From contig CAVZHO010000002.1 in the NCBI GenBank assembly GCA_963775085.1, positions 744,001-808,000 of the forward strand: DNA of 64,000 nucleotides. Direction: 5' to 3'. The notes under the pieces were generated by a model. It saw nothing but the letters and a program-made list of their open reading frames with translations. It did no database searches and had not been told where the DNA came from. Position numbers and translations under genes: made by a program. Positions 25,421 to 34,494 of this stretch are shown one piece after another; position 1 is the stretch's first letter; each line of letters begins with the position of its first letter. Source of the stretch: JAAFIP01 sp963775085. Its GTDB lineage: Bacteria > Pseudomonadota > Gammaproteobacteria > Burkholderiales > Burkholderiaceae_C.

Positions 25421-26530
25421 ATGAAACTTGTTAATTTGACAGTGGCGCTTACGTTCGCCGCAGCGGGCACGGCTTTGGCGCAGGATAAATGGGTGGTGGG
25501 CCAGTCGGCACCGCTGTCTGGTGGCAATGCCAAGTTTGGCCAGGACATCCGCGATGGTGCACAGGCCTATTTTGCAATGCTCAATGCCAAAGGCGGTGTG
25601 CAAGGCCGCAGCATCGAGCTGCAAAGCCTGGACGACAAAAACGACCGCAAAACCGCAGGTGAGAACGCAAAAAAATTATTGGCCAACAAAAACCTGGTGG
25701 CGTTGTTTGGCTTTGCCTCGGCCACGCTCAGCCTGGACGCATTGCCCCAGGCTGCTGCCAACGAGGTGGCTTTTTTCGCGCCTTTCTCGGGTGCCAATGC
25801 CGTGCGCACCAATAACCCAGTGCTGTTCACCGTGCGCGCGTCCTACGGCGACGAGTTGCAGAAAATGCTGGACTTTTGGACCACGCTGGGTTTCAAGCGC
25901 GTTGGCGTGGTGTACTACGACGACGAGGTGGGCAAACAAAACCTGGCCTTGGTAACCGAGTTTCTTAAAACCATCAACCTCGTGCCGCTGGCCTTGCCAC
26001 TGAGCCGCAATGCGGTCGTGGGCCTGGCCGAGGCGCAGGCACTGTCTGACCTGAAGCCCGACATTGTGATCAATACCGTGCTCGCCGTCGCGGCCGCAAC
26101 GCTCCAAAAAGAGCTGCTGGGCATGGGCCGCATGATCCCCACTTCCAGCCTGTCGTTTGTGGGTGCAGACCAGTACATTCGCGCCGCAGGCCCGGCCAGT
26201 GCTGGTGTGTCTATTGGCCAGGTGGTGCCCAGTGCCACGTCCCAGCTGCCGGTGGTGCGCGAATGTGCCAAGGCTCTGGAGCTAGCCGGTAGCAAGACCC
26301 CCATGAACACCACCCAGCTTGAGGCCTGCTTTGCCGCCAAGGTGCTGGCCGAAGGCATACGCCGGGCGCGCAAGCCCGTAACCGCCCAAACGGTCTTGGC
26401 CGCATTGACCAGCCTGGGCTCGTATGATCTGGGGGGCTACAACATCAGGTTTTCTCCCGGTGCGCAGCACGGCAGCAAGTTTGTGGAGCTGGCCATGGTG
26501 ACGCGTGAAGGCAAGCTCAGCACCCGCTAA
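25421..26530 (+). CDS. ABC transporter substrate-binding protein (branched-chain amino acid type)
   Basis: 369 residues. Signal peptide MKLVNLTVALTFAAAGTALA with cleavage before QDKW. Periplasmic-binding fold of the LivJ class: VVGQSAPLSGGNAKFGQDIR, then DDKNDRKTAGENAKKLL and the Rossmann-type GVVYYDDEVGKQN. The frame extends upstream, but the signal peptide sets the start at 25421. No permease or ATPase genes adjoin it, so it is an orphan binding protein; the ligand is unknown. Confidence 0.88.
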   Translation: MKLVNLTVALTFAAAGTALAQDKWVVGQSAPLSGGNAKFGQDIRDGAQAYFAMLNAKGGVQGRSIELQSLDDKNDRKTAGENAKKLLANKNLVALFGFASATLSLDALPQAAANEVAFFAPFSGANAVRTNNPVLFTVRASYGDELQKMLDFWTTLGFKRVGVVYYDDEVGKQNLALVTEFLKTINLVPLALPLSRNAVVGLAEAQALSDLKPDIVINTVLAVAAATLQKELLGMGRMIPTSSLSFVGADQYIRAAGPASAGVSIGQVVPSATSQLPVVRECAKALELAGSKTPMNTTQLEACFAAKVLAEGIRRARKPVTAQTVLAALTSLGSYDLGGYNIRFSPGAQHGSKFVELAMVTREGKLSTR

Positions 26531-26588
26531 GCCCCTTGGAGCCCCTTGGTGTCGCGGCCCTACCGGTTAACCTGTACAAGAGATCAAC

Positions 26589-27824
26589 ATGTCCCTGCCA
26601 TTCGCCCCCCGCCTAGCCAACGTCCAAACCTCCGCCATCCGCGAGATCTTCAAGCTCTTGGGCCGCCCCGGCATCATCAGCTTTGCAGGGGGCTTTCCAG
26701 ACCCCGCACTGTTTGACATCGAAGGCATACGCGAAGCCGCCGGCCTGGCGCTGAGCGATGCCACCGCAGGCCCGGTACTGCAATACGGCGCTACCGAAGG
26801 CTGGCAGCCCCTTAAAGAAGCCATCGCCGTGCACATGGCAGGCAAAGGCATTAGCGTGCAGCCCGACGGCCTCATCACCACCACCGGCAGCCAGCAGGCG
26901 CTGGATTTGATTGGCAAAACCATGATCGGCGAGGGCGACAAAGTCATCGTCGAAGGCCCCACGTTTTTAGCCACCATCCAGTGCTTCAAGCTCTATGGTG
27001 CAGACCTGATCAGCGCCCCCATCGACGAACACGGCGTGCGCGTAGACGCGCTAGAGCAACTCATCATCCAGCACAAACCCAAGCTGGTCTACCTGATCCC
27101 TACTTTCGGCAACCCCAGCGGTGCCATGCTGACACTAGAGCGCCGCAAAAAGATACTGCAACTGGCCCTGCAGCATAAAGTGCTGGTGGTAGAAGACGAC
27201 CCCTATGGCGAGCTGTACTTTGGCAACCCACCGCCGCCCAGCATCATGGCGCTAAGTAATGACGTGCCCGAAGCACGCCCCTACCTGGCCTACTGCGGCA
27301 GCTTCAGCAAAGTGCTGTCCCCCGGCATCCGCGTAGGCTGGATGATCGCGCCGCAAGAGCTGCTGGCCAAAGCCACCATGTGCAAACAGTTCAGCGACGC
27401 CCACACCAGCAACCTCAGCCAAGCCATCGCCGCCAACTACCTGGGCCTGAAAGACGGCCAACAGAGCCGCCTGGACAAAACCCTGGCCGTAGTGCGCAGC
27501 ACCTACGCAGAGCGCGCCCACACCATGGCCGCCTGCCTGCAAAAGCAGCTAGGCCACGCGCTCACCTACACCCAGCCCCAAGGCGGCATGTTCTTCTGGA
27601 CCCGCCTGACCGGCCAGCCCATGCCCGGCAGCGCAGCCGTCACCAGCCAGGATGCCACGGCCTACGCCAAACGCGCCCCCGACCACGGCGTAGCCTTTGT
27701 GCCTGGATCACCGTTTTATGCGGTGAACCCGGATACCGCAACGCTAAGGCTGAGCTATGCAACTTCGGATTTGGGGAAGATTGAAGAGGGTGTAGCTAGG
27801 CTCGCCAAGGCGTTGCCTGTATGA
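26589..27824 (+). CDS. PLP-dependent aminotransferase (2-aminoadipate/MocR-like class I)
   Basis: 411 residues. ISFAGGFPDPALFD (N-terminal signature of the AAT-I LysN group), QYGATEGWQPLKEAI, PTFGNPSGAML, and the PLP lysine in CGSFSKVLSPGIRVGWMIA. No winged-helix domain precedes it, so this is a stand-alone enzyme. It likely transaminates 2-aminoadipate or a similar amino acid. It lies 58 bases after the binding-protein gene and may be co-transcribed. Confidence 0.9.
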   Translation: MSLPFAPRLANVQTSAIREIFKLLGRPGIISFAGGFPDPALFDIEGIREAAGLALSDATAGPVLQYGATEGWQPLKEAIAVHMAGKGISVQPDGLITTTGSQQALDLIGKTMIGEGDKVIVEGPTFLATIQCFKLYGADLISAPIDEHGVRVDALEQLIIQHKPKLVYLIPTFGNPSGAMLTLERRKKILQLALQHKVLVVEDDPYGELYFGNPPPPSIMALSNDVPEARPYLAYCGSFSKVLSPGIRVGWMIAPQELLAKATMCKQFSDAHTSNLSQAIAANYLGLKDGQQSRLDKTLAVVRSTYAERAHTMAACLQKQLGHALTYTQPQGGMFFWTRLTGQPMPGSAAVTSQDATAYAKRAPDHGVAFVPGSPFYAVNPDTATLRLSYATSDLGKIEEGVARLAKALPV

Positions 27825-28126
27825 CCTTCCCTAAGAACTGCGAAAACTTGAAATGCCAAATTGGCATCACAAGTTCACCTGCCCAAGCAGCAAAGGTAAA
27901 TAAGCTTGGGGCTATGCGGTCACAGACTGTGACCACATCGAGTGCTAAAACAGTAACTCATCACAAGCTGTGATGAGATGCTTGGGCGCTTTCCCGATGA
28001 GGTCACAAACTGTGACCTCAAATGAAAAAGACAGGTGCGGCATTGCCCCTTGGCTGACCATTTTGTTAACATCAACAAAATGGTCAATATAGGCTCATAA
28101 AATCAGCTAACCTAGACGCTACACCT
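27825..28126. promoter_or_regulatory. Palindrome-rich intergenic region before the DUF1016 gene
   Basis: No gene seen. Palindromes: TGCCAA-A-TTGGCA (27854-27866); GGTCACAG-A-CTGTGACC (27918-27934); CTCATCACA-AGC-TGTGATGAG (27957-27977); TGAGGTCACA-AAC-TGTGACCTCA (27998-28020); and the hairpin TGACCATTTTGTT-N6-AACAAAATGGTCA (28055-28086). The middle three share the core TCAC-N5-GTGA. Confidence 0.85.
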
Positions 28127-28400
28127 ATGAGCCAACTCACCACCACCAGCTTCACCGAAATCGTCCAACTGATTGCCTCCGCCAAGCAGCGGGCTATTCA
28201 GGCGGTTAACACCTCGTTGATTGACCTGTATTGGCAGGTAGGTGAAATCATCAGCCGCAAGATAGCGTCAGCCGAGTGGGGCGATGGTGTGGTGAATCAG
28301 CTGGCAGAGCACCTAGCCCAAACCCAGCCCGGCCTGCGCGGTTTTACCCAGGCCCAACCTGTTCCGTATGCGGCAGTTTTATGAAACTTACCAAGGATGA

Positions 28401-28433
28401 GGCAATAGTCTCACCACTGGTGAGACTATTGCC
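28401..28433. repeat. 33-bp perfect palindrome inside the DUF1016 gene
   Basis: Arms of 16 bases (GGCAATAGTCTCACCA and its complement) around a single C. It contains the core TCAC-N5-GTGA and encodes the conserved VSPLVR segment. Confidence 0.9.
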
Positions 28434-28587
28434 TTGGACACATAACCTCACCATTCTCAGCCAGTCCAAGCGACCCGGAGGAACGCGAGTTTTACCTGCG
28501 CATGGCCATGAAAGAGAAATGGGCAAGACGCGAGCTAGAACGCCAGTTTAAAACTGCCCTTTTTGAGCGCACAGTCTTGAATCCCGC

Positions 28588-28614
28588 AAAAGTCTCACCA
28601 GCGGTGAGACTTTT
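28588..28614. repeat. 27-bp palindrome inside the DUF1016 gene
   Basis: Arms AAAAGTCTCACC and GGTGAGACTTTT around AGC, again with the TCAC-N5-GTGA core. It encodes KVSPAVRLL, a second copy of the VSP-VR motif. Confidence 0.9.
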
Positions 28615-29125
28615 ACAGCCCGAGCGCTCTAAGCGAGTTCAAAGACGCCTACATGCTCGAATTCCTGGGCCTGCAAGGCGACCACAGCGAATCCGACCTG
28701 CACCAAGGCCTGCTGGCCAAGCTCAAAGCCTTCCTGGGCGAGCTAGGCCGCGACTTTTGCTTTGTAGGCTCGCAGTTCCCCGTGCAAGTAGGCGGGCGCG
28801 ACTTTGCGCTAGACCTGCTGTTCTTTCACCGCAGCCTTAATTGCCTGGTCGCCATCGAGCTCAAAGTAGGCCGCTTTGAACCCGAATACCTGGGCAAACT
28901 GTCCTTCTACCTAGAGGCCCTAGACCGCGACGTGCGCAAACCCCACGAAAACCCCGCCATCGGCGTGCTGCTGTGCGCCAGCAACGACGAGGAAGTAGTC
29001 GAATACGCCCTAAGCCGCACCGCGTCGCCCGCCTTGATAGCGCAGTATGAGACACAGTTGCCGGATAAGGCGCTGCTGCAAAGTAAGTTGCACGAGTTTT
29101 ATTTGCAGAATACAGAGGTTGAGCG

Positions 29126-31199
29126 TTAACGACGTTTCTTGGTTGACATTCCTTTGATTTTTTTTGCAATCTGCTTTTTTGCAACGACATCAGCAACGGT
29201 TGCCTTCTTGGCTATGGTCTTTTTTGTGCTGACTGATTGCGCGCCTTGATTGGAGTCTTTACTTAGTGGAGTGCTCAGCGCGTCAAGTACACCTCGCAAA
29301 GGATCTAGCTTTCCTTTCTTCTCAAGATAGTCCTTGTAAACAGTAGATGCGTTGATAAAAAATTGGTTTAGGTTATGAAACGTGCATTGATTTAACTAAA
29401 AAATAGCATCATTTAAGATAATTTTAAGTAGCGACTAGGAGGAAAATTACTTGGATGTGTGGCTCGGAAGCATCTTGTGTTTGGAGTCCTTTTCGCAAAA
29501 AAGAAATAATATTTACGATCCTTGCGTGTGAAGGGTTACGTATGTGAGATCTTTTCTCTCTGCCCTTTTGAGCTCAATAATAATAAGAGTTGGCGGGGCG
29601 CTGTGCGGAAGTCAAACGAGCTTTAGCTTCCGCGATTGTTAGTTGAGTTGCTTTCTTGAATGTTGTTCCAAGTGTTTCCTCCATTGTTAGTGCAAAAGTA
29701 CTCGCTCCAGGAGAGGCTCGATAAGCCAAAGGCGATCAAAAACTAATTGCTGAATTTCCTTCTCAAGTGCATTGGCATCTTTAAGAGTTTTTAGCTTTTC
29801 AATAATATAAAACGCTCTTGACAACTTCAACATACAACTTTGGTTCGATTTATTAACATCCTCGACAATCAATCTGAAATGAGCGCTATTAAATTTTTCC
29901 AAATCATCCAGTGCAGATAGATTTTGCTACATACGAAGCCGCTTAAAAGCTAAAATTCCGTGCTTAACAAGTTAATGACGATCTTCTGGTTTAGCAACCG
30001 GGAGAGACTGAATGCGCGCGATAAGACGTATCGCACTTTTCTTGTTGTCAGTTGAACCTAAAGTTTCTATCCATTCCTTAAGTACAGGGAGGTCGGCTAA
30101 GGCTTCTTTGCCGCCATCTGTCGTACGAAACTCCGACCAATCACTAGCTATATTTGAAAGCGATCAATATCAAGTTTTTCAGAGCAACATATCTGGGATC
30201 ATCTTCAATGATGCTTTGGCGTGAACTCGTGGCAATATCGTCTAACTCATCTGAGTCAAGAAAATACATTGACCTTAAGGTATTTGGAAAAATTCGTCAA
30301 TCATGAATTCGTAAAAGTATATAGTCTTAATTGGCCGTCCTACGCGCTAAAAGAATATTTCTGTTTAGTTTATAAGTTTCTGCACTAGTTTTTTCGGTAG
30401 CAAGATCCCCGGGTTCTTTAGATGTGCCAATCCAACCATTTACTGTGTAGCCGTCACTTTCAATAGTTTCACTCAGTGCCTTTGTCCGCTTAATGTTTGG
30501 GTAGGAGGCTAACTGATCTTTTAAAGCCACGACATATTTTCAGACCCAAACATCCAAGTATATTGAAGTTTAGAAATTTTCGACCATATGTAGAAATCGG
30601 TGAATCATCTAGTTTACCTCGAAACGTAGATTGGACCATGACTGCAAATTGCGTGGGAGGCGCTGTTTCAATTGAGTTGCCGATACCGAGCGTGAGGCTT
30701 ACAGATTACTAAGGCGAATTTTGTCCAATCAGATAGCGTGATGCGAGCTCTTACTTCAGAGGAGCGAGTGTAAGCATGGGCCGAAGATATTGCTTTCTCA
30801 ATATCTTGACGTCAAAAAATCTTCAGAGGCCGCTTATCTGTAAATTTCTACGGTTTCAGCATCGAAGAATAGGGATAACTTACCTAAACCCTTTCGCCCC
30901 ATAACGCGCCGACCGGTTGGCGTTTTCGATGCATCATTAGTATTGAGTCATTCCTGACGGGCATACAAATACAGAAATCGTTCGTTAACGTCAACAAGTG
31001 ACATTCCCATGCCGTTGTCAATAATTCGTATTGATTTTGGCTTGTCAAGCACTTCAATCTTGACTGATTTTGCATCTGCGTCCCAAGCGTTTGCGACGGC
31101 TTCTGTGATTACGGCGACTGAGTTACTGTAAAGGCCAATACCTAAATGTTTAAGAATAGTTAAATTAAGTTTCATCTGATATTTTGGTTTTGAGGCCAT
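29126..31199 (-). pseudogene. GHKL (MORC/MutL-like) ATPase gene, decayed
   Basis: Starts at ATG 31199 with MKLNLTILKHLGIGLYSNSV, then GHKL motifs: N-box in ITEAVANAWDADA, G1 IIDNGMGMS, G2 VMGRKGLGKLSLF (after frame changes). Downstream fragments in different frames keep the family order: GYTVNGWIGTSKEPGDL, LDSDELDDIATSSRQ, ALEKEIQQLVFDRLWLIEPL, a weak IIIELKR nuclease-like motif, and the C terminus KDYLEKKGKLDPLRGVLDAL with a Lys-rich tail. Its length of about 690 codons is normal, but there are many indels and stops. AT content is clearly higher than in flanking genes. The gene follows the methyltransferase gene, as in restriction-modification operons that carry MORC-type ATPases. Confidence 0.75.
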
Positions 31200-31211
31200 C
31201 AGATTTCCCCT

Positions 31212-32217
31212 TCATTCAGTTGCACGTGCTTTGTAAAAGTTCGCCCATGGATTTACCAAAGAGGAGGTATCTGCTTTCTTAAAGATTTCTACATTTTAAA
31301 AAGATCATCGGTCGAAAAGCATAAGTCTTTGGAAATGACTGTAGCATCGCCGCTTCACGCAGCGTAATTGCGCGATGCTGATCTGGGTGTACAAAACGAC
31401 CTGTGCCAATATTTGATGCTTGCGTAGTTACCGTGGGCGAGCTGCTGTCCCATCGCATACGCCCATATACGCTTTTAAAAGTTTGCCCAGTCGTTTTTTT
31501 ATGGCAGTCTAAGCGTAAATAGTTCTTGCCAATCTTAAACCAGATTGCCTCCTGGCTGCGAGTGCATGATTCGTTCTAAATTGAGAGGAGATAAATTACG
31601 CGCTTTATGCATATGATCCATCTGGGAGGTTTGACCAGCTTGAATCACAGGGAGCTTACCAATCACTTGTCTCACAGTTTTTCGGTTTGTACGACTGCCC
31701 TTCGGAATGTTGATTTCACCAAGCCGCGATGCCATTAGAACAAATCGCTTGCGCTCCTGCGCTAACCCATAACCAGAAATATACGACAGCAGATTCGAAA
31801 CGATATCCTAGTTTATGTAGAGAATGTACAAACTGGTTGTAGGGTAAGAACTTTGAAACTCCAGGGACATTTTCCATCGTGACCAGTTCAGGTTTAAGTT
31901 CGCGCACAAGCCTCGCAAAGTGAACCAGTAAAGACCATTTTTTATTGTTTGATGTATCTTCACCGTGCCGAAACGAAGAAAATTGGCAGGGCGCAACCTG
32001 CAAGAGTTTTATAGACATGAGATGAAATACTTTTTTAAATACTTCCCGATACCTCAGAAACGTCCTTTTCTAGAAACCTGGCCTTGTTGTTGCGGTTGTA
32101 CGGATACGCGCAGGCTGGATCAACATCTATGCCTACCTTTACATCTATTCCCACTCTTTCAAGGCCATAGGTCAGACCGCCCGCTCCGCAGAAAAGGTCA
32201 ATTGCCTCTATTTTCAT
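31212..32217 (-). pseudogene. C5-cytosine DNA methyltransferase gene, decayed
   Basis: Motif I AIDLFCGAGGLTYGLE at the N terminus; motif IV APCQFSSF with the catalytic Cys but a residue missing after PCQ; motif VI ELVTMENVPGV; motif VIII region QERKRFVLM in another frame; target-recognition stretch TGQTFKSVYGRMRWDSSSPT; TLREAAMLQSFP; motif X (GNAVP) not found. At least four frame changes across about 335 codons. Start ATG 32217. AT-rich, unlike the chromosome, which suggests import followed by decay. Confidence 0.85.
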
Positions 32218-32332
32218 GGAAAATCGCTCCTGTTGTTAGGGCAATTTTAGGCGCAATAAGTATATGTGCTGTGGCCGCACGGCATACTAGTAATTTTTTA
32301 ATTCCGCAATAAAGCTCAATTTGTGAAAATCG

Positions 32333-32710
32333 ATGAAGCCTGAACCCTCCACCACCTTGGTCTACTCCACTGAAACCGGCCGCATCTGCCCCGATTGCAG
32401 CCAGCCGGTGGCGCAGTGCCAGTGCGCGGCCAACAAGCGGGCTTTGGCTGCGGCCAGCAGCGCGGCGGCGGACGGGGTGCTGCGGGTGCAGCGCGAGACG
32501 AAGGGGCGGGGCGGCAAAAGCGTGACGCTGGTGCGCGGCTTGGCGCTGGATGCTGCGGCGCTGGCCGCTCTGGGCAAACAGCTCAAAGCCGCCTGCGGGT
32601 CGGGCGGCACGGCCAAAGACGGGGTGATAGAAGTGCAGGGCGACCATGTGGCCACGGTGATGGCGGCGCTGGTGAAGCTGGGGTATGCGGTAAAGCGCTC
32701 GGGCGGCTAG
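32333..32710 (+). CDS. yciH: SUI1/eIF1-like translation factor (YciH family)
   Basis: 125 residues: a short cysteine-containing N terminus (RICPDCSQPVAQCQC), then the SUI1 domain (about 45-125) with RETKGRGGKSVTLVRGL, LGKQLKAACGSGGTAKDG and IEVQGDHVATVMAALVKLGY. Bacterial YciH affects start-codon fidelity. This is the intact copy; pieces of it recur at 33228-33379, about 33694-33728 and 36129-36166. Confidence 0.93.
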   Translation: MKPEPSTTLVYSTETGRICPDCSQPVAQCQCAANKRALAAASSAAADGVLRVQRETKGRGGKSVTLVRGLALDAAALAALGKQLKAACGSGGTAKDGVIEVQGDHVATVMAALVKLGYAVKRSGG

Positions 32711-32725
32711 TTGGGCGGTTTTCGG

Positions 32726-32785
32726 TGGCTAAATTGGCCAGTAGTCCTTGTCACCTGGACGTAAACAGCTATTAAAAGTGTAGTA
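32726..32785 (-). repeat. Family A repeat, copy 6
   Basis: Near-consensus copy 15 bases after the yciH stop: TGGCTAAATTGGCCAGTAGT, CCTTGTCACCTGGACGTAAA, CAGCTATTAAAAGTGTAG. The yciH 3' end plus this repeat recurs as a unit at 36129-36242. Confidence 0.85.
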
Positions 32786-32821
32786 AATTGGCAGGTAAAC
32801 CATGCTGAAACCAATCTCAAT

Positions 32822-33067
32822 CTAGCCGCGCCGCTCGTCGCCAGCGCGTGGGGGTTGGGTGCCAGATCGGTCTAGCAGGCCGCGCAGCTCGGCCATGTCG
32901 ATGGCATCCAGGGCTTGCCCGGTGGTTTGCTCCCAGCTGTTGATGCTGGCAATTTTCTCGGCCACGGCTAGCGATACAAAGTAGTCCATGCTGATGGAGT
33001 CACGCTGGGCGTGCTGGCGCGCTGCTTGGGCTATCGAGTCTGGCAGGGTGATGTCTAGCTTGGTCAT
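32822..33067 (-). CDS. Antitoxin-like protein (ribbon-helix-helix/HicB-like)
   Basis: 81 residues. KLDITLPDSIAQAARQHAQR, then DSISMDYFVSLAVAEKIASI resemble the ribbon-helix-helix core of CopG/HicB-type antitoxins. The C terminus is polar. Its ATG overlaps the stop of an upstream remnant (ATGA). No intact toxin partner is adjacent. Function is inferred from the fold signature only. Confidence 0.6.
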   Translation of the reverse strand: MTKLDITLPDSIAQAARQHAQRDSISMDYFVSLAVAEKIASINSWEQTTGQALDAIDMAELRGLLDRSGTQPPRAGDERRG

Positions 33068-33172
33068 AAGAGTTTCTCCAGTTCATACAAACAGTCGGCG
33101 GGGCGCACGCAGCGCAGGTTAAACCGAAAGTAGAGCGGGTGTTTGGAATATGGGTTGAGAGATATAGGGTGA
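33064..33172 (-). pseudogene. 3' remnant of an unknown gene coupled to the antitoxin-like gene
   Basis: A frame reading SLNPYSKHPLYFRFNLRC, then VRPADCLYELEKLL and a stop that overlaps the antitoxin ATG. It has no start, and its 5' side is cut by the yciH fragment beginning near 33228. It may be the lost toxin partner; no family was recognised. Confidence 0.45.
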
Positions 33173-33227
33173 ACCGAATCACCACACCGCATGAGGCCGA
33201 CTTTTGTCTCTCAACGGTTTGATTCTA

Positions 33228-33379
33228 GCGTCTACTCCACCGAAACCGGCCGCATCTGCCCTGATTGCAGTCAGCCGGTGGCGCAAAAAGCGCAGCGTCA
33301 GGGGAGGGACAAATTGACCCCCCCTTGCATGGCGGCGCTGGTGAAGCTGGGGTATGCGGTGAAGCGCTCTGGCGGCTAG
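33228..33379 (+). pseudogene. Partial yciH duplicate with internal deletion
   Basis: Repeats yciH codons for VYSTETGRICPDCSQPVAQ and, after a scrambled 35-base joint, MAALVKLGYAVKRSGG with the stop. The SUI1 core between is missing. Identity to the intact gene is high, so the event looks recent. Confidence 0.85.
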
Positions 33380-33393
33380 CGGGGTGGTAGGTT

Positions 33394-33455
33394 TAGAAGA
33401 CTTTTAGGCCGTTAGCCCAACAGAGTATTGCGGGAACAGCTATTAAATGCGTAGT
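33394..33455 (-). repeat. Family A variant, copy 7
   Basis: GACTTTTAGGCCGTTAGCCC, AA, then GAGTATTGCGGGAACAGCTA and TTAAA. Shares this variant form with copy 8 (34777-34838). Confidence 0.6.
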
Positions 33456-33458
33456 GGT

Positions 33459-33704
33459 TTATACGGCTTCCAGTCGTTGCACCATGTCGGGAAACTGCGC
33501 CACCATGCGTATCAACAGTGCGGCTTGCGCGTTGGGTTTAGCGCGGCCTTGTTCCCAGTTTTCTAGTGTGCGGGGGTTGGTGCGCAGGTAACGCGCAAAG
33601 ACGGGGCGCGACAAGTGCAGCTGCTCGCGCACACTGACAACGTCTTGTGGCAACAGTACTGGGGCGGGTTTGCTTTGTACCTTGAAGGTGCGCAGGGCGA
33701 CCAT
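33459..33704 (-). CDS. XRE-type antitoxin-like regulator, 5' end rearranged
   Basis: The conserved part LPQDVVSVREQLHLSRPVFA and RTNPRTLENWEQGRAKPNAQ is a helix-turn-helix of the HigA/NadS kind. Normal members have a longer N terminus; here the sequence upstream of about 33694 is a piece of yciH in reverse, so the start MVAL is made by recombination. No toxin gene is adjacent. It may be inactive. Confidence 0.6.
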   Translation of the reverse strand: MVALRTFKVQSKPAPVLLPQDVVSVREQLHLSRPVFARYLRTNPRTLENWEQGRAKPNAQAALLIRMVAQFPDMVQRLEAV

Positions 33705-33773
33705 GTGGCCATGGTGATGGCGGCGCGGGCACAACAACCCGCATTTTTACTGAACTTATTGCGGTTTATTTTT

Positions 33774-33794
33774 GTTATCAAACAAGTTGATAAC
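33774..33794. promoter_or_regulatory. Palindromic putative operator
   Basis: GTTATCAA-ACAAG-TTGATAAC, lying between a possible -35 TTGTTA (33772-33777) and -10 TTTAGT (33795-33800), upstream of the helix-turn-helix gene at 33822. Confidence 0.4.
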
Positions 33795-33821
33795 TTTAGT
33801 AATATGCATTTTTAGACCTGT

Positions 33822-34055
33822 ATGGGTATAGAGCGTGAGCGATTGAAGGTGGCGCTGACGCATGCGGCGCAGCTGCTGGCCATGCCGCAGCCTACGGTGT
33901 CACTGCTGCTGCGCGGGCAGTTTCGCGGCATCAGCAAGGCCAAGATGCTGGAATGCCTAGCCCGGCTGGGGCGAGATATTAATATCGTGGTCAAGCCCGC
34001 ACGTCGCCGTGCCGTGGCGGGCGTGGCGGGGCAGGTGAATGTGGTGTTTGCTTGA
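33822..34055 (+). CDS. Short XRE-type regulator, probably N-terminally truncated
   Basis: 77 residues. AQLLAMPQPTVSLLLRGQFR and KAKMLECLARLGRDINIVVK are the C-terminal two thirds of the XRE antitoxins that follow RelE/HigB-like toxins; relatives have about 20-30 more N-terminal residues. No toxin gene precedes it. Start ATG 33822. Confidence 0.6.
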   Translation: MGIERERLKVALTHAAQLLAMPQPTVSLLLRGQFRGISKAKMLECLARLGRDINIVVKPARRRAVAGVAGQVNVVFA

Positions 34056-34110
34056 GTTGTTCGGTTAATCCGAACAGGTCAAATTGACTGTATGTCGGCT
34101 AGACTTAGTT

Positions 34111-34139
34111 TTGACAGTACTATTAATAGCACTTAAAAT
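34111..34139 (+). promoter_or_regulatory. Promoter and operator of the PHD-RelE operon
   Basis: Consensus TTGACA (34111-34116), 17-bp spacer, TAAAAT (34134-34139). The spacer is itself a near-palindrome GTACTATTAATAGCAC (34117-34132), well placed for autorepression by the antitoxin. Confidence 0.75.
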
Positions 34140-34181
34140 AAATCGATTCATCGACCACGCGCGACGCACCCTAGGAGCACC

Positions 34182-34460
34182 ATGTCCCCACTGACTGCCA
34201 ATGACCTGAAGACCCGTGGCGTTACGGCTATTGAAGAGGTGTTGGCTTCGCAGCCAGAGGCGATGATTTCGGTGCGGGGCAAGGAGCGGTTTGTGGTGAT
34301 GGATGTGGCGCACTACCATTACCTGCGCGAATGCGAGTTGGACGCGGCGTTGGCGCAAAGCCAGGCGGATGTGGCTGCGGGCCGGGTGGTGGCGGAGTCG
34401 GCTGCGGCGCATATGGCGCGGCTGGAGGCGATGCTGGCGGGTGCCAGGCAGCCCGCCTGA
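34182..34460 (+). CDS. PHD/YefM-family antitoxin
   Basis: 92 residues. N-terminal TANDLKTRGVTAIEEVLASQ and EAMISVRGKERFVVMDVAHY match the PHD/YefM DNA-binding half; the C-terminal helical part (LRECELDAALAQSQADVAAG) would wrap the toxin. The toxin gene begins 34 bases after the stop. It should repress through the palindrome in its promoter. Confidence 0.87.
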   Translation: MSPLTANDLKTRGVTAIEEVLASQPEAMISVRGKERFVVMDVAHYHYLRECELDAALAQSQADVAAGRVVAESAAAHMARLEAMLAGARQPA

Positions 34461-34494
34461 ACCGGCTGCCCGAACGAGCCGCCTGCCAGCAAGC

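Larger units (their letters stand above)
28127..29129 (+). pseudogene. DUF1016/YhcG-type PDDEXK nuclease gene, frameshifted
   Basis: The N-terminal part (LIDLYWQVGEIISRKIASAE, LAQTQPGLRGF) and the C-terminal nuclease part (FVGSQFPVQVGGRDFALDLL, then CLVAIELKVGRFEPEYLGKL) are both typical YhcG sequence. The frame changes at about 28349 (extra A), 28392, 28480 (extra G) and 28630. The C-terminal 158 residues are still open and include the catalytic D...ELK signature. YhcG proteins are linked to DNA cleavage and some defence contexts. Two long palindromes are part of its coding sequence. The stop overlaps the end of the opposing gene. Confidence 0.85.

Noticed and set aside
27918..28020. Palindromes as CRP/FNR sites
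   Set aside because: CRP sites read TGTGA-N6-TCACA; here the halves are in the opposite order (TCACA-N3-TGTGA), and two further sites are inside the coding region.
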